The notes beneath the pieces are model-generated. The model saw only the letters and a program-made list of their open reading frames with translations. It ran no database searches and had not been told where the DNA came from. The translations under genes were made by a program, and so were the position numbers. A stretch of DNA of 64,000 bases from Amycolatopsis lurida (GTDB taxonomy: Bacteria > Actinomycetota > Actinomycetes > Mycobacteriales > Pseudonocardiaceae), in the NCBI RefSeq assembly GCF_900105055.1, contig NZ_FNTA01000004.1, positions 1,240,001 through 1,304,000 of the forward strand. Reading direction: 5' to 3'. Positions within the stretch are counted from its first letter, which is position 1; each line of letters begins with the position of its first letter. This document shows positions 26,627 through 35,127 of this stretch, one piece after another.

Positions 26627-28285
26627 GTGGCGCCCACCACGTTCCAGTACACCGAAGTCCTTCCCCTCGCGAAGGACACCCGCACCGAGTACCGGCTGAT
26701 CGGCACCGAAGGTGTCGAGGTCGTCGAAGCCGCGGGCCGGAAGTTCCTCAAGGTCGAGCCCGAGGCGCTGACCAGGCTCGCCAAGACCGCGATCACCGAC
26801 ATCCAGCACCTGTTGCGCTCGTCACATCTGGCGCAGCTGCGCGCGATCGTCGACGATCCCGAGGCCAGCGGCAACGACCGTTTCGTCGCGATGGACCTGC
26901 TGCGCAACGCGGCGATCTCGGCCGGCGGTGTCCTCCCGATGTGCCAGGACACCGGCACCGCGATCGTGATCGGCAAACGCGGTGACGGCGTGCTCACCGG
27001 CGCCGACGACGAGCGCGCGCTGTCCCGCGGTATTTTCGACGCCTATCAGGAGTTGAATCTGCGCTATTCGCAGATGGCGCCGGTGAATTTCTGGGATGAG
27101 CGCAATACGGGCACCAACTTGCCCGCGCAGATCGAGCTCTATCACAAAGATGGCCAAGGCGACCCGAGCTACGAATTCCTGTTCATGGCCAAGGGCGGCG
27201 GCAGCGCGAACAAGACGTTCCTCTATCAGGAAACGAAAGCCGTCCTGAACCCGAAGCGGCTCGCGAAGTTCCTCGACGAGAAGCTGCGCAGCCTCGGCAC
27301 CGCCGCCTGCCCGCCGTACCACCTCGCGATCGTCGTCGGCGGCACGTCGGCGGAGTTCAACCTGAAGGTCGCGAAGCTCGCTTCCGCCCGCTATCTCGAC
27401 GACCTGCCCACCGAGGGTTCCGAGCTGGGCCACGGTTTCCGCGACGTCGACCTCGAACAGCAGGTGCTGGAGATGACGCGCCAGTTCGGGATCGGCGCGC
27501 AGTTCGGCGGCAAGTACTTCTGCCACGACGTCCGGGTGATCCGCCTGCCGCGCCACGGCGCGTCCTGCCCGGTCGGTGTCGCCGTCTCGTGCTCGGCCGA
27601 CCGCCAGGCGAAGGCGAAGATCACCGCCGACGGTGTCTTCCTGGAGCAGCTCGAACGCGACCCGGCGCAGTTCCTGCCGGACGTCACCGAGGACGACCTG
27701 TCCGACGAGGTGGTGACCGTCGACCTCAACCGGCCGATGGCCGAGATCCGCGCGCAGCTCTCGCAGCTGCCGGTGAAGACCCGTCTGTCGCTGACCGGTC
27801 CGCTCGTCGTCGCCCGCGACATCGCGCACGCGAAGATCGCCGAGCGGCTCGACGCGGGTGAAGAGATGCCTCAGTACCTTCGCGACCACCCCGTGTACTA
27901 CGCCGGCCCGGCGAAGACGCCCGAGGGTTACGCGTCGGGCTCCTTCGGGCCGACCACCGCGGGCCGCATGGACTCCTACGTCGAGCAGTTCCAGGCCGCG
28001 GGCGGTTCGCTGGTGATGCTGGCGAAGGGCAACCGGTCCAAGAAGGTGACCGCCGCGTGCAACGAGTACGGCGGGTTCTACCTCGGCTCGATCGGCGGCC
28101 CGGCCGCGCGGCTCGCGCAGGACTGCATCAAGAAGGTCGACGTCCTCGAGTACGCCGAACTCGGGATGGAGGCGGTCTGGAAGATCGAGGTCGAGGACTT
28201 CCCCGCGTTCATCGTCATCGACGACAAGGGCAACGACTTCTTCGAGGCCACGTCGGAACCGGTGCTGCAGATCAGCTTCCGGTAA
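26627..28285 (+). CDS. Class I fumarate hydratase
   Basis: A 552-residue iron-sulfur fumarase interconverting fumarate and malate in the TCA cycle. The single chain has the N-terminal alpha domain and C-terminal beta domain of FumA/FumB. Cysteines likely to bind the 4Fe-4S cluster lie in [11 protein letters not shown] (about residue 106) and in [17 protein letters not shown]. The C-terminal part has [25 protein letters not shown] and [20 protein letters not shown], typical of the beta domain. The GTG at 26627 follows AAAGGAG. Actinomycetes often also have class II FumC; that gene is not in the window. Confidence 0.92.
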   Translation: MAPTTFQYTEVLPLAKDTRTEYRLIGTEGVEVVEAAGRKFLKVEPEALTRLAKTAITDIQHLLRSSHLAQLRAIVDDPEASGNDRFVAMDLLRNAAISAGGVLPMCQDTGTAIVIGKRGDGVLTGADDERALSRGIFDAYQELNLRYSQMAPVNFWDERNTGTNLPAQIELYHKDGQGDPSYEFLFMAKGGGSANKTFLYQETKAVLNPKRLAKFLDEKLRSLGTAACPPYHLAIVVGGTSAEFNLKVAKLASARYLDDLPTEGSELGHGFRDVDLEQQVLEMTRQFGIGAQFGGKYFCHDVRVIRLPRHGASCPVGVAVSCSADRQAKAKITADGVFLEQLERDPAQFLPDVTEDDLSDEVVTVDLNRPMAEIRAQLSQLPVKTRLSLTGPLVVARDIAHAKIAERLDAGEEMPQYLRDHPVYYAGPAKTPEGYASGSFGPTTAGRMDSYVEQFQAAGGSLVMLAKGNRSKKVTAACNEYGGFYLGSIGGPAARLAQDCIKKVDVLEYAELGMEAVWKIEVEDFPAFIVIDDKGNDFFEATSEPVLQISFR

Positions 28286-28297
28286 CAGCCGTCCGGT

Positions 28298-28348
28298 CCG
28301 TGAAGGCCTCCTTCACTACCTTCAGGGTAGGGAAGGAGGCCTTCACGG
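28298..28348. repeat. Family-2 palindrome between convergent genes
   Basis: Inverted repeat, 23-bp arms with one mismatch and a 5-base loop. The core GTGAAGGCCTCCTTCAC resembles the arm of the element at 16704. It lies 13 bases after the fumarase stop and 13 bases before the stop of the convergent lipoprotein gene. Confidence 0.83.
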
Positions 28349-28360
28349 CATTCCGGTCGG

Positions 28361-28888
28361 CTAGCGCATCTGCTTCAGGACCACGGTCCGCTCCCCCAGC
28401 GGCGCCGACAGCGTCACCGAGAGCACCGGATGCCGGATGTCCATCGTGCACATCTGGCCGGTCTGGCCCTTCAGTTCGGTCAGGTTGACGGTGACCCTGG
28501 TCCCGTCCTGCTGCGCGGCCTCCGCCGTCGCGTGCCCGCAGCCGCCTTCCTGGCCACGGATGTTCAGGATGGTCCCGCCGTTGCTGGTGTACACCTCACG
28601 CGGGTAGTCCGCGGGCAGCGCCGCCGCGTCGAGCTGCTTGTCCGGCAGCTTGGTGCTGCCTTCCGGAACCTCCTGGCGAGGCGCGCCCGGCACACCCGGC
28701 TGGCTTCCCGGCGCGGGCGTCGGGGACGAAGACGGCGTGGTCGGCGGTGCGGTCGGTGACGGCGGCACGGTACTCAGGGTGCCGCTCCCGGGTCCGGCCG
28801 CGGGTTCCGCTGCCTGGTTCTGCGCCCCGCAAGCGGATACCGCAACGACGATCAGGCCAAGGCCGATGACATTCGTTAAGTACCTCAT
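28361..28888 (-). CDS. Proline-rich lipoprotein, paralogue 1
   Basis: A 175-residue exported lipoprotein. The signal peptide MRYLTNVIGLGLIVVAVSAC ends in the lipobox VSAC (Cys20). A long Pro/Ser/Thr linker follows (about residues 30-75), then a small domain with three cysteines and the end GQMCTMDIRHPVLSVTLSAPLG, ERTVVLKQMR. The next gene encodes a protein with the same layout and C-terminus (GQMC...PVKLAEPLGARTVVL), so the pair arose by duplication. The function is unknown. It lies downstream of the phosphonate operon on the same strand. Confidence 0.78.
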   Translation of the reverse strand: MRYLTNVIGLGLIVVAVSACGAQNQAAEPAAGPGSGTLSTVPPSPTAPPTTPSSSPTPAPGSQPGVPGAPRQEVPEGSTKLPDKQLDAAALPADYPREVYTSNGGTILNIRGQEGGCGHATAEAAQQDGTRVTVNLTELKGQTGQMCTMDIRHPVLSVTLSAPLGERTVVLKQMR

Positions 28889-28940
28889 GTGGCTAGGACG
28901 GAACGAGGCCGCTCGGGGGTTGCACAGGATCTCGACCCGC

Positions 28941-29408
28941 TTACAAGACGACGGTCCGCGCCCCCAGCGGCTCGGCGAGTTTCACCGGCAGGACGGCGTA
29001 GCGGATCACCTGCGGGCACATCTGCCCTGGCTTCCCGTGGTCGATGGTCACGTGGACCACGACCCGTTGCGCGTTCTCTTCCGCGAGGTTCGCCTTCGCC
29101 TCGTCGCAGCCGCTCAGTTCGATGTGCACGTTCAAGCCACCGGTCTCCGCGCTGACCTGTGCGGGCAGCTTGGTGTCGACCTGCGACGGCGGCAGCATCT
29201 TGTCCGAGGGAGGCGGGCCGACGGTCGGCCGGGAGATCGGCGGTTTCGCTCCCGGCGGGCTCGCCGGGAGCGAGGTGGGCAGATCCGAGGGTGTGGTGAC
29301 GACCGGAGGAGTGCTCGTGTTCGCCGGTGCCCCGGGGCCGCCCGCGCCGCAGGCCGCCGTCGCGGCGAGCACGAGCCCCGCGCCCAGCGTCTTCGCTGCC
29401 TTCATCAT
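28941..29408 (-). CDS. Proline-rich lipoprotein, paralogue 2
   Basis: A 155-residue exported lipoprotein with signal peptide and lipobox TAAC (Cys20), a Pro/Thr/Ser linker and a C-terminal domain similar to that of the downstream gene product: ELSGCDEAKANLAEENAQRVVVHVTIDHG and GQMCPQVIRYAVLPVKLAEPLG. Cys residues in both domains could form a disulfide. Two adjacent ATGs are possible starts. It lies 36 bases after the stop of the last transporter gene and could be co-transcribed with it; whether it has a role in phosphonate uptake is unknown. Confidence 0.78.
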   Translation of the reverse strand: MMKAAKTLGAGLVLAATAACGAGGPGAPANTSTPPVVTTPSDLPTSLPASPPGAKPPISRPTVGPPPSDKMLPPSQVDTKLPAQVSAETGGLNVHIELSGCDEAKANLAEENAQRVVVHVTIDHGKPGQMCPQVIRYAVLPVKLAEPLGARTVVL

Positions 29409-29444
29409 GGTTTCAGGACGGGATGAAGCCCGCGCAGGGTTGCA

Positions 29445-30242
29445 TCACCGCTGGGCGGCGCGGCCGCGGGCCAGTCCGAGGATCACCACCCCGGCGAGGG
29501 TGACGGCCAGCAGCAGCACCGTGCTCGCCGACGCCAGGAACACCTGTCCCCGGTCCGTCAGCGCGAAGATGCTCGCGGGCAGCGTGCGCCAGTCCGGCGG
29601 GTACAGCATCATCGTCGCGCCCAATTCGCCCATCGACATCGCCAGCGCGAGACTCGCCGACGCCGAGATCGACGGCAGCAGGACCGGCAGCCGCACCCGC
29701 AGCAGCACCCGGACCGGCGAAGCGCCGAGACTCGCCGCCGCCTGCGCCAGCAGCGGATCCATTCGCGCGATCGCGGCGGAGACCGTGCTGTAGGAGAACG
29801 GCAGCAGGATCATCACGTGTCCCAGCAGCACGATCCAGCGTGTGCCGTTGAAGGCGAGCGGCGGACGGCTGAACGCGACCAGCAGCGCCAGCCCCAGCAC
29901 CACCGACGGTACGGCGATCGGCAGATGGAACAGGGTGTCGACGGCCTTCCGCAGCTTCGACGGCGCGGACCGCGCGGCGAGCGCGGCCCACGTCCCCAGC
30001 AGCACCGAGACCACCGACGCGATGACGCCGGTTTGGATGCTCACCGAAAGACTCGCGAACGTCTCCCCGGACAGCGCCTGCCCGAAATGCGAGCCGGTGA
30101 GCGCTCCTGGCAGCAACCCCGTCCAGTTCCCGGCGACCGACGCCAGCACGATCATCAGTAGGGGTGCCAGCACAATCGCGGTGAACAGCACCGCGAACAC
30201 CGCCCACAGCAGGACGCGGCTACGCCTGGTCCACAGCAGCAC
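29445..30242 (-). CDS. ABC transporter permease 2, phosphonate-type
   Basis: A 265-residue membrane subunit with six to seven helices. The ABC-permease EAA loop is recognisable as QAAASLGASPVRVLLRVRLPVLLPS (about residues 185-209). It belongs to the iron(III)/2-aminoethylphosphonate class (PhnV-like). GTG at 30242 overlaps the first permease gene by 23 bases. With that permease, the ATPase and the binding protein it makes up a complete importer. Confidence 0.83.
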   Translation of the reverse strand: MLLWTRRSRVLLWAVFAVLFTAIVLAPLLMIVLASVAGNWTGLLPGALTGSHFGQALSGETFASLSVSIQTGVIASVVSVLLGTWAALAARSAPSKLRKAVDTLFHLPIAVPSVVLGLALLVAFSRPPLAFNGTRWIVLLGHVMILLPFSYSTVSAAIARMDPLLAQAAASLGASPVRVLLRVRLPVLLPSISASASLALAMSMGELGATMMLYPPDWRTLPASIFALTDRGQVFLASASTVLLLAVTLAGVVILGLARGRAAQR

Positions 30243-31074
30243 GACGGCCTCCGTTCGTCAGTCGCCGGTAGGTTCCGTACAGAACGAGGGAGAAGACCAC
30301 GTTGACCACCGCGATGACACAGGCCTGCGGGAAGTCGAAGGTGACGATCCCCTTGCCGTAGACCAGCATCGGCAGCGTCGTGACGTCCTTCGCGCCGAGG
30401 AACAGCACGATCCCGAACTCGTTCATCGCCAGCAACATGGTCAGGCAGGCTCCGGAAGCCAGTGACGGCAAGGCTTCCGGCAGGATCACCTGGCGCAGCA
30501 CGCGGCCGGGTTTCGCACCGAGGCTGGCCGCGACCTCCATCTGCGCCGACGAGACCTGGCCGAACGCGGCGAGCGCCGGCCGCATCACGAACGGCGTGTA
30601 GAAGGTGATCTCCGCCAGCAGGATCCCGAACGGCGAGTACAGGAACCCGCCCGCGCCCAGGATCCCGGCGCTGCCGTAGATGAAGGTGAACGCGAGCGCG
30701 ATGAGGAACGACGGGAACGCGAGCACGGTGTCCACCAGCCGTGAAAGCGTCCGCGCTCCGGGGAACGGAACGAACGCGATCACCAGCGCGAGGAACGTTC
30801 CCAGCACCACACAGCCCGCGGTGGCGCCGAGCGCGAGCGCGACGGTCTTCCAGGCGGCGTCCCGGAATTCCGCCGATCCCAGGACCTCCAGCCACACCGA
30901 AAGGCCGACCTCGCCGGTCTTCGACTCCAGGGACTGGAGGACGACCAGCACGAGCGGATAGCCGAAGAAGCCGAGCAGGACGAGCACCGGTGGCAGCAGG
31001 AACCAGCCGCGCCCAGGCTGTTTCTCCCGACGCCGCGCCGGTGCCGCCGTCGCGGCCAGTGCCAGACCCGTCAT
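30220..31074 (-). CDS. ABC transporter permease 1, phosphonate-type
   Basis: A 284-residue membrane subunit of the same importer (PhnU-like). After a short basic N-terminus, helix 1 is FLLPPVLVLLGFFGYPLVLVVL. The EAA loop is VAASLGAKPGRVLRQVILPEALPS (about residues 191-214). The start ATG at 31074 overlaps the ATPase stop (ATGA), which decides between this and longer versions. It forms a heterodimer with permease 2. Confidence 0.84.
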   Translation of the reverse strand: MTGLALAATAAPARRREKQPGRGWFLLPPVLVLLGFFGYPLVLVVLQSLESKTGEVGLSVWLEVLGSAEFRDAAWKTVALALGATAGCVVLGTFLALVIAFVPFPGARTLSRLVDTVLAFPSFLIALAFTFIYGSAGILGAGGFLYSPFGILLAEITFYTPFVMRPALAAFGQVSSAQMEVAASLGAKPGRVLRQVILPEALPSLASGACLTMLLAMNEFGIVLFLGAKDVTTLPMLVYGKGIVTFDFPQACVIAVVNVVFSLVLYGTYRRLTNGGRRAAVDQA

Positions 31075-32132
31075 CCGACGCCCACCAGCGGGCAACCGTC
31101 CGGAATGGACACTCCGACCCGCTCCCCCACACTCGGAAGTCCCTCGATGTCCGGAACTTCGGCCCGGACTTCGTCCCCGTTGTGCGCCAGTTCGAGGTCG
31201 AGCCGGAAGCCCGTGCCACGCCACTGGACACCGCGCAGCACCGCGGGCAGGGCGCCGGGGGCGTCCACCGCGGTGATCCCGACCCGGTGTGGCCGGACGC
31301 CGAGCGCGACCGGTTGCCCCGCCCGGATCACGCCGGACGGGTCGGCGGCCAGTTCGCGGTCGCCGAGCCGGACCCTGGTGCCATCGGGGTGGATCAGCTC
31401 GACCGGGATGAGGTTGGAAGCACCGAGGAAGCTCGCGGTGAACTCCGTCGAAGGACGCTGATAGAGCTCGCGGCTCGGGCCGAGTTCGACGAGTTTCGAG
31501 TCGCGCATGACGGCGATCCGGTCGGCCAGCGCCAGCGCCTCACCCTGGTCGTGGGTGACGTAGATCAGCGTGGTGTCCGGGAGTTCGGCCCGCAGCCGCA
31601 GGAGTTCCGCGACCATGTCCTCGCGCAGGGCGGCGTCCAAAGCGGACAGTGGTTCGTCGAGCAGCAGCACGCGTGGCCGGATCGCCAGCGCCCGCGCGAG
31701 CGCGACCCGCTGCTGCTGCCCGCCCGAAAGCTCCCGCGGGTAGCGACGGGCGTACTTGCCCATCCCGACCAGCTCCAGCGCTTCGGCGACCCGGCTCGCC
31801 GTCTCGGCGCGAGGTGTCTTCCTCGCCTTGAGACCGAAAGCGACGTTGGCCTCGACCCGCATGTGCGGGAACAACGCGTAGCTCTGGACGACGACACCGA
31901 GACCGCGCCGGTGCGGTGGCAGATCGGTGACGTCCTCGCCGTCGAGCAGCACTCGGCCGGTGCTCGGCACGACGAAACCCGCGAGTGCCTTCAAGGCCGT
32001 CGACTTGCCGGAGCCGGACGGCCCGAGCATCGCCAGCGTCTCCCCTCTCGCCACGGTGAGGTCCAGTGGCGAGAGGGCGGTCGTCTGGCCGAAGCGGACG
32101 GAAACGCCGCGGAATTCGACCGCCGGGGTCAT
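31071..32132 (-). CDS. ABC transporter ATP-binding protein, phosphonate-type
   Basis: A 353-residue ATPase with an N-terminal nucleotide-binding domain and a C-terminal TOBE/MalK-like regulatory domain. Walker A is GPSGSGKST (about 38-46), the Q-loop VVVQSYALFPHM, the signature LSGGQQQRVALARAL, Walker B VLLLDEPLSALD and the switch His in VTHDQGEAL. This is the spermidine/iron/2-aminoethylphosphonate (PhnT-like) class. The ATG at 32132 overlaps the stop of the binding-protein gene. It energises uptake through the two permeases encoded downstream. Confidence 0.87.
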   Translation of the reverse strand: MTPAVEFRGVSVRFGQTTALSPLDLTVARGETLAMLGPSGSGKSTALKALAGFVVPSTGRVLLDGEDVTDLPPHRRGLGVVVQSYALFPHMRVEANVAFGLKARKTPRAETASRVAEALELVGMGKYARRYPRELSGGQQQRVALARALAIRPRVLLLDEPLSALDAALREDMVAELLRLRAELPDTTLIYVTHDQGEALALADRIAVMRDSKLVELGPSRELYQRPSTEFTASFLGASNLIPVELIHPDGTRVRLGDRELAADPSGVIRAGQPVALGVRPHRVGITAVDAPGALPAVLRGVQWRGTGFRLDLELAHNGDEVRAEVPDIEGLPSVGERVGVSIPDGCPLVGVG

Positions 32133-33148
32133 CGGCCCACGGCCTTCTTGTACGCGGCCAGGTCGGCGTCGAGCTTCGCGAGAACAGCGTCCCAATCCGG
32201 CTGCCAGATCTCGACGCCGTCGAGCGCGGCCTTCACCTTGTCCGCCCGCGGGCCGGACGGCGTGACGTCGGTCCGCGACGGGGCACCGAAGGCGTCGACG
32301 ACCTTGCCCTGCACCTCGGACGAGAGCAGGAAGTCCAGGAACTTCTTGGCGTTCTCAGCGTGCGGCGCGTTGTTCACCAGGCCCGCGTAGTACGGGAGGG
32401 CGAAGGTGGAGCGCTTGCCCTGCGCGTCGGCCGGGAAGAAGACTTCGAAGCCGCCGCTCTTCTCGATCGCGGCCAGGTTCATCTGGACGTCGCCGTTGGC
32501 CACCAGGATCTCGGCCTTGGCCACCTTCGGCTGCAGCTTGCCCGTGGACGACGACGGGCCGACGTTGTTGGCTTCGAGCTTCGCGAGGTAGTCGAGCGCG
32601 CCCTGGTCGCCGAGGACGTGCTGGAGCTGCAGCAGGACCGCGGTGCCGTCGCCCGCCTCGCCGGGGGTCGAGTACTGGAGCTTGCCCTTGAGCGACGGGG
32701 ACAGGAGGTCGTCCCAGGTCTTGGGCGAGGCCTGCGGGTTGCGGATGAAGCTGAGGTAGTTGTTCATGATCGCGAAGTAGCGGCCCTGGCCGTCCTTCTG
32801 CCCGGCGGCGACCTGGTCGATCCCGGCGGGGGCGGTGGCGGCGAGCAGGCCCTGCGACGCGGCCCGCTGGATGAACGGCGGGAGCGTGACCAGGATGTCG
32901 GCCTGGGTGTTCGCCTTCTCCTTCTCCACCCGGGAGGCGACCTCACCCGACCCGGCGGTGACCGCCTGGACGGTGATCCCGGTCTTGGCCTTGAACTCCT
33001 CGAAGCGCTGGGCGTACCAGTCTTCGAGACCGTCCACTGTGTACAGCGTGACGGTCTGGTCACCGGAGGCGCCGCCGGCGGTTCCGCCACAGGCGCCCAG
33101 GGTGAGGGCGAGCAGCCCGGCGAGGGCGGTGGCCGCGAGTTTCTTCAT
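32129..33148 (-). CDS. ABC transporter substrate-binding lipoprotein, probably for 2-aminoethylphosphonate
   Basis: A 339-residue binding lipoprotein of the iron(III)/putrescine/2-aminoethylphosphonate (PhnS-like) class. The signal peptide MKKLAATALAGLLALTLGAC has lipobox LGAC (Cys20). The mature protein begins VTLYTVDGLEDWYAQRFEEF, typical of this family. The ATG at 33148 is preceded by AAAAGGAG. It is coupled to the ATPase gene by ATGA overlap and lies 16 bases after the phosphonatase-like gene. The phosphonate substrate is inferred from the neighbouring hydrolase and oxidoreductase, not from binding residues. Confidence 0.82.
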   Translation of the reverse strand: MKKLAATALAGLLALTLGACGGTAGGASGDQTVTLYTVDGLEDWYAQRFEEFKAKTGITVQAVTAGSGEVASRVEKEKANTQADILVTLPPFIQRAASQGLLAATAPAGIDQVAAGQKDGQGRYFAIMNNYLSFIRNPQASPKTWDDLLSPSLKGKLQYSTPGEAGDGTAVLLQLQHVLGDQGALDYLAKLEANNVGPSSSTGKLQPKVAKAEILVANGDVQMNLAAIEKSGGFEVFFPADAQGKRSTFALPYYAGLVNNAPHAENAKKFLDFLLSSEVQGKVVDAFGAPSRTDVTPSGPRADKVKAALDGVEIWQPDWDAVLAKLDADLAAYKKAVGR

Positions 33149-33164
33149 GTCGTCAAAGCTCCTT

Positions 33165-33836
33165 TTAGGACAGCAGGGTGGGGAGGTCGCGCACGGATTC
33201 GAGGACATGGGTGGCGCCGGCGGCTTCGAGCTCCGGCTTCTTCGCCGATCCGGTGAGCACGCCGGCGACGATCGAAGCGCCGGAGCGCAGCCCGGTCTGG
33301 ACGTCCGACGGGGTGTCACCGGCGACGGCGATCCTGCGGACGTCGGCGATTTCGAGCCGCAGCGCGGCGGCGAGGACGAGGTCGGGGAACGGACGGCCGC
33401 GCACCCTCTCGCCCGGCGCCAGCACGGCGTCGGCGAGGCCGTGCCAGCCCAGGGCGTCCAGGATCGCGTTCTGCGTGGCGGGCGCGAAGCCGGTGGTGAG
33501 CGCGACCTTCACCCCTTGGGCGCGCAGTTCCTGGATCGTCTGCTCGGCGCCGGGGATCGGCTCGCAGTGGCCGTCGGCGACGAGTTTCTCGTAGGCGTCC
33601 TGGAAGGCGGTGTTCGCGCGTTGGGCGCGTTCCTCGTCTCCGTCGAGCAGGGCGCGGAAGACGACGATCTTGGACTGTCCCATCGTTTCGACGACGTAGT
33701 CGAGCATGCCGGGGAAGCGGCCGTCCTCTTCGGACACTCCGGCGGCGGCGATCGCGGCGGTGAAGGCGCGGATCACCAGACCGTCGTCGGCGACGGTGGT
33801 GCCTGCCATGTCCAGGACGACGAGTTCGGTGTTCAC
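33165..33836 (-). CDS. HAD hydrolase of the phosphonatase (PhnX-like) type
   Basis: A 223-residue HAD-family enzyme resembling phosphonoacetaldehyde hydrolase, which breaks a C-P bond. The nucleophile motif is LDMAGTT: Asp9 is present and Ala11 replaces the usual second Asp, exactly the feature of PhnX (DWAGTT). Lys56 in MGQSKIVVFRALL falls where PhnX has its Schiff-base lysine (MG-x-x-K). The motif III region is AGDTPSDVQTGLRSGA. It is shorter than E. coli-type PhnX and matches the 'phosphonatase-like' subfamily. GTG at 33836 overlaps the oxidoreductase stop. The likely substrate is phosphonoacetaldehyde or a close relative. Confidence 0.82.
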   Translation of the reverse strand: MNTELVVLDMAGTTVADDGLVIRAFTAAIAAAGVSEEDGRFPGMLDYVVETMGQSKIVVFRALLDGDEERAQRANTAFQDAYEKLVADGHCEPIPGAEQTIQELRAQGVKVALTTGFAPATQNAILDALGWHGLADAVLAPGERVRGRPFPDLVLAAALRLEIADVRRIAVAGDTPSDVQTGLRSGASIVAGVLTGSAKKPELEAAGATHVLESVRDLPTLLS

Positions 33837-34945
33837 CAGGAGAGCTCCTCTGCGGTGTCTTCGGCGATGGCGGGGGAACAGGTCATCCCCCGGCCACCCG
33901 GTCCGGTGACGAGCCACGCGTTGTCCGCGACGCGGGCGCGATGCACGATCCGGGTGGTGTCGGTGGTCTGGGCGTAGACGCCCGCCCAACGGCGGGCGAT
34001 GCGCGGGAGCGGCCGTCCGAGCAGCGCCCCGGCGACCTCGGCCAGGTGGTCGTACGGGTCTTCGGTGGTGTCGAACGAGAACGGCTCGTCGTATTCGTGG
34101 GTGTCGCCGATGGTCAGCGAGCCGTCGAGCCGCTGGACCATGAGCAACTGCATCTTGTGGGCCGCGGCGACTTCGCCCTGCGGCTGGCCCGCGTTGAGGC
34201 CGTCGAGCGCCTCGCCGCGGTACGCCGGGTAGTAGCGGAAGCTGTCCGCGTCGGCGACCGTGGTGGTGAGGGTTTCCCCGAGCGGCTCGGTCTGCGCCAT
34301 CTGCAACCGCACCCGGCGGACCGGGGTCTGCCCGGCGAGTTCCTTGACCAGGCCACCGGTCCAGGCGCCGGTGCACAGCACCACGACGTCGCCTTCGTGG
34401 GTTTCACCCGCGTCGTCGACGACACCGCGATCGGTCAGGTCGCGGATCTCGCGGCCCGGCAGCCAGGTGTAACGGCCGGACTTCGCCAGCTCGGCGCGCA
34501 GGGCGGGCTGGGCGACGCGCGGTTCGACGGCGGCGTCGCGGTCGCACCAGAGCGCGCCGAGAAAGTCACCGCGCAGGGCCGGGTTCAGGTCCCGGGTCTC
34601 GGCGGCGTCGAGCAGCTTGAAGCCGCGGTCCTCCGTGCTCGCGGCCGCGGCCTCGGCGACGGCGAGTTCGGCTTCCGTGCGGACGACGGTGAGTGAGCCG
34701 TTCGGCCGGAAGCCGATCCCTTCGACCCGTTCCCCGATGCGCTCCCACAGCACTCGCGCCCGCGCGGCCGTCCCCAGTTCGGGGCCACTGGCGCGGCCGC
34801 CGACCCAGACCAGGCCGAAGTTGCGCACGGACGCGCCCCTGGCCTCGGGTTCCCGTTCGATCTGGACGACGTCGTGGCCGCGTTCGACGGCCTGCCAGGC
34901 GTGCTGGGTGCCGAGCACTCCGCCGCCGATGATGAGGATTCGCAC
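33833..34945 (-). CDS. FAD-dependent oxidoreductase of the phosphonate-linked type
   Basis: A 370-residue flavoprotein of the DAO (D-amino acid/glycine oxidase) fold. The FAD-binding start is MRILIIGGGVLGTQHAWQAV with an acidic residue after strand 2 (VVQIERE). Near the C-terminus GPGGRGMTCSPAIAEDTAEEL is the FAD-contact segment. This subfamily (TIGR03364-like) is regularly found next to phosphonatase-like hydrolases. A simple model is oxidative removal of the amine, or N-methylamine, from an aminoethylphosphonate to give the aldehyde cut by the next enzyme; this is inference. It is the first gene of the six-gene operon; start GTG. Confidence 0.8.
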   Translation of the reverse strand: MRILIIGGGVLGTQHAWQAVERGHDVVQIEREPEARGASVRNFGLVWVGGRASGPELGTAARARVLWERIGERVEGIGFRPNGSLTVVRTEAELAVAEAAAASTEDRGFKLLDAAETRDLNPALRGDFLGALWCDRDAAVEPRVAQPALRAELAKSGRYTWLPGREIRDLTDRGVVDDAGETHEGDVVVLCTGAWTGGLVKELAGQTPVRRVRLQMAQTEPLGETLTTTVADADSFRYYPAYRGEALDGLNAGQPQGEVAAAHKMQLLMVQRLDGSLTIGDTHEYDEPFSFDTTEDPYDHLAEVAGALLGRPLPRIARRWAGVYAQTTDTTRIVHRARVADNAWLVTGPGGRGMTCSPAIAEDTAEELSW

Positions 34946-35063
34946 ACCGCAGACGCTCGCCTGCGCGCACCAACGCTCCGTGGCCCCCGCCCTAACCGCA
35001 GGTGAAGTGCCTTCGAAATGTGGACCAGACCTGTTATCTTCGCGTTATATTACTCCGCGTTTC

Positions 35064-35111
35064 GCCCTCTGGAAGCGGTCGTTGAATCCGCAAGTATCGC
35101 GTTCAGAGGGC
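35064..35111 (-). terminator. Possible hairpin after the GntR gene
   Basis: GCCCTCTG and CAGAGGGC, 32 bases apart, could pair in the 182-base gap between the GntR gene and the phosphonate operon. The loop is long, so the call is weak. The promoter of the operon should also lie in this gap. Confidence 0.3.
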
Positions 35112-35127
35112 CGAATGCGGCGGGTGG

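Noticed and set aside
35011-35035. GntR operator in TGTGGACCAGACC before the phosphonate operon
   Set aside because: It is not a convincing palindrome and differs from known PhnF/PhnR sites; too weak to list.
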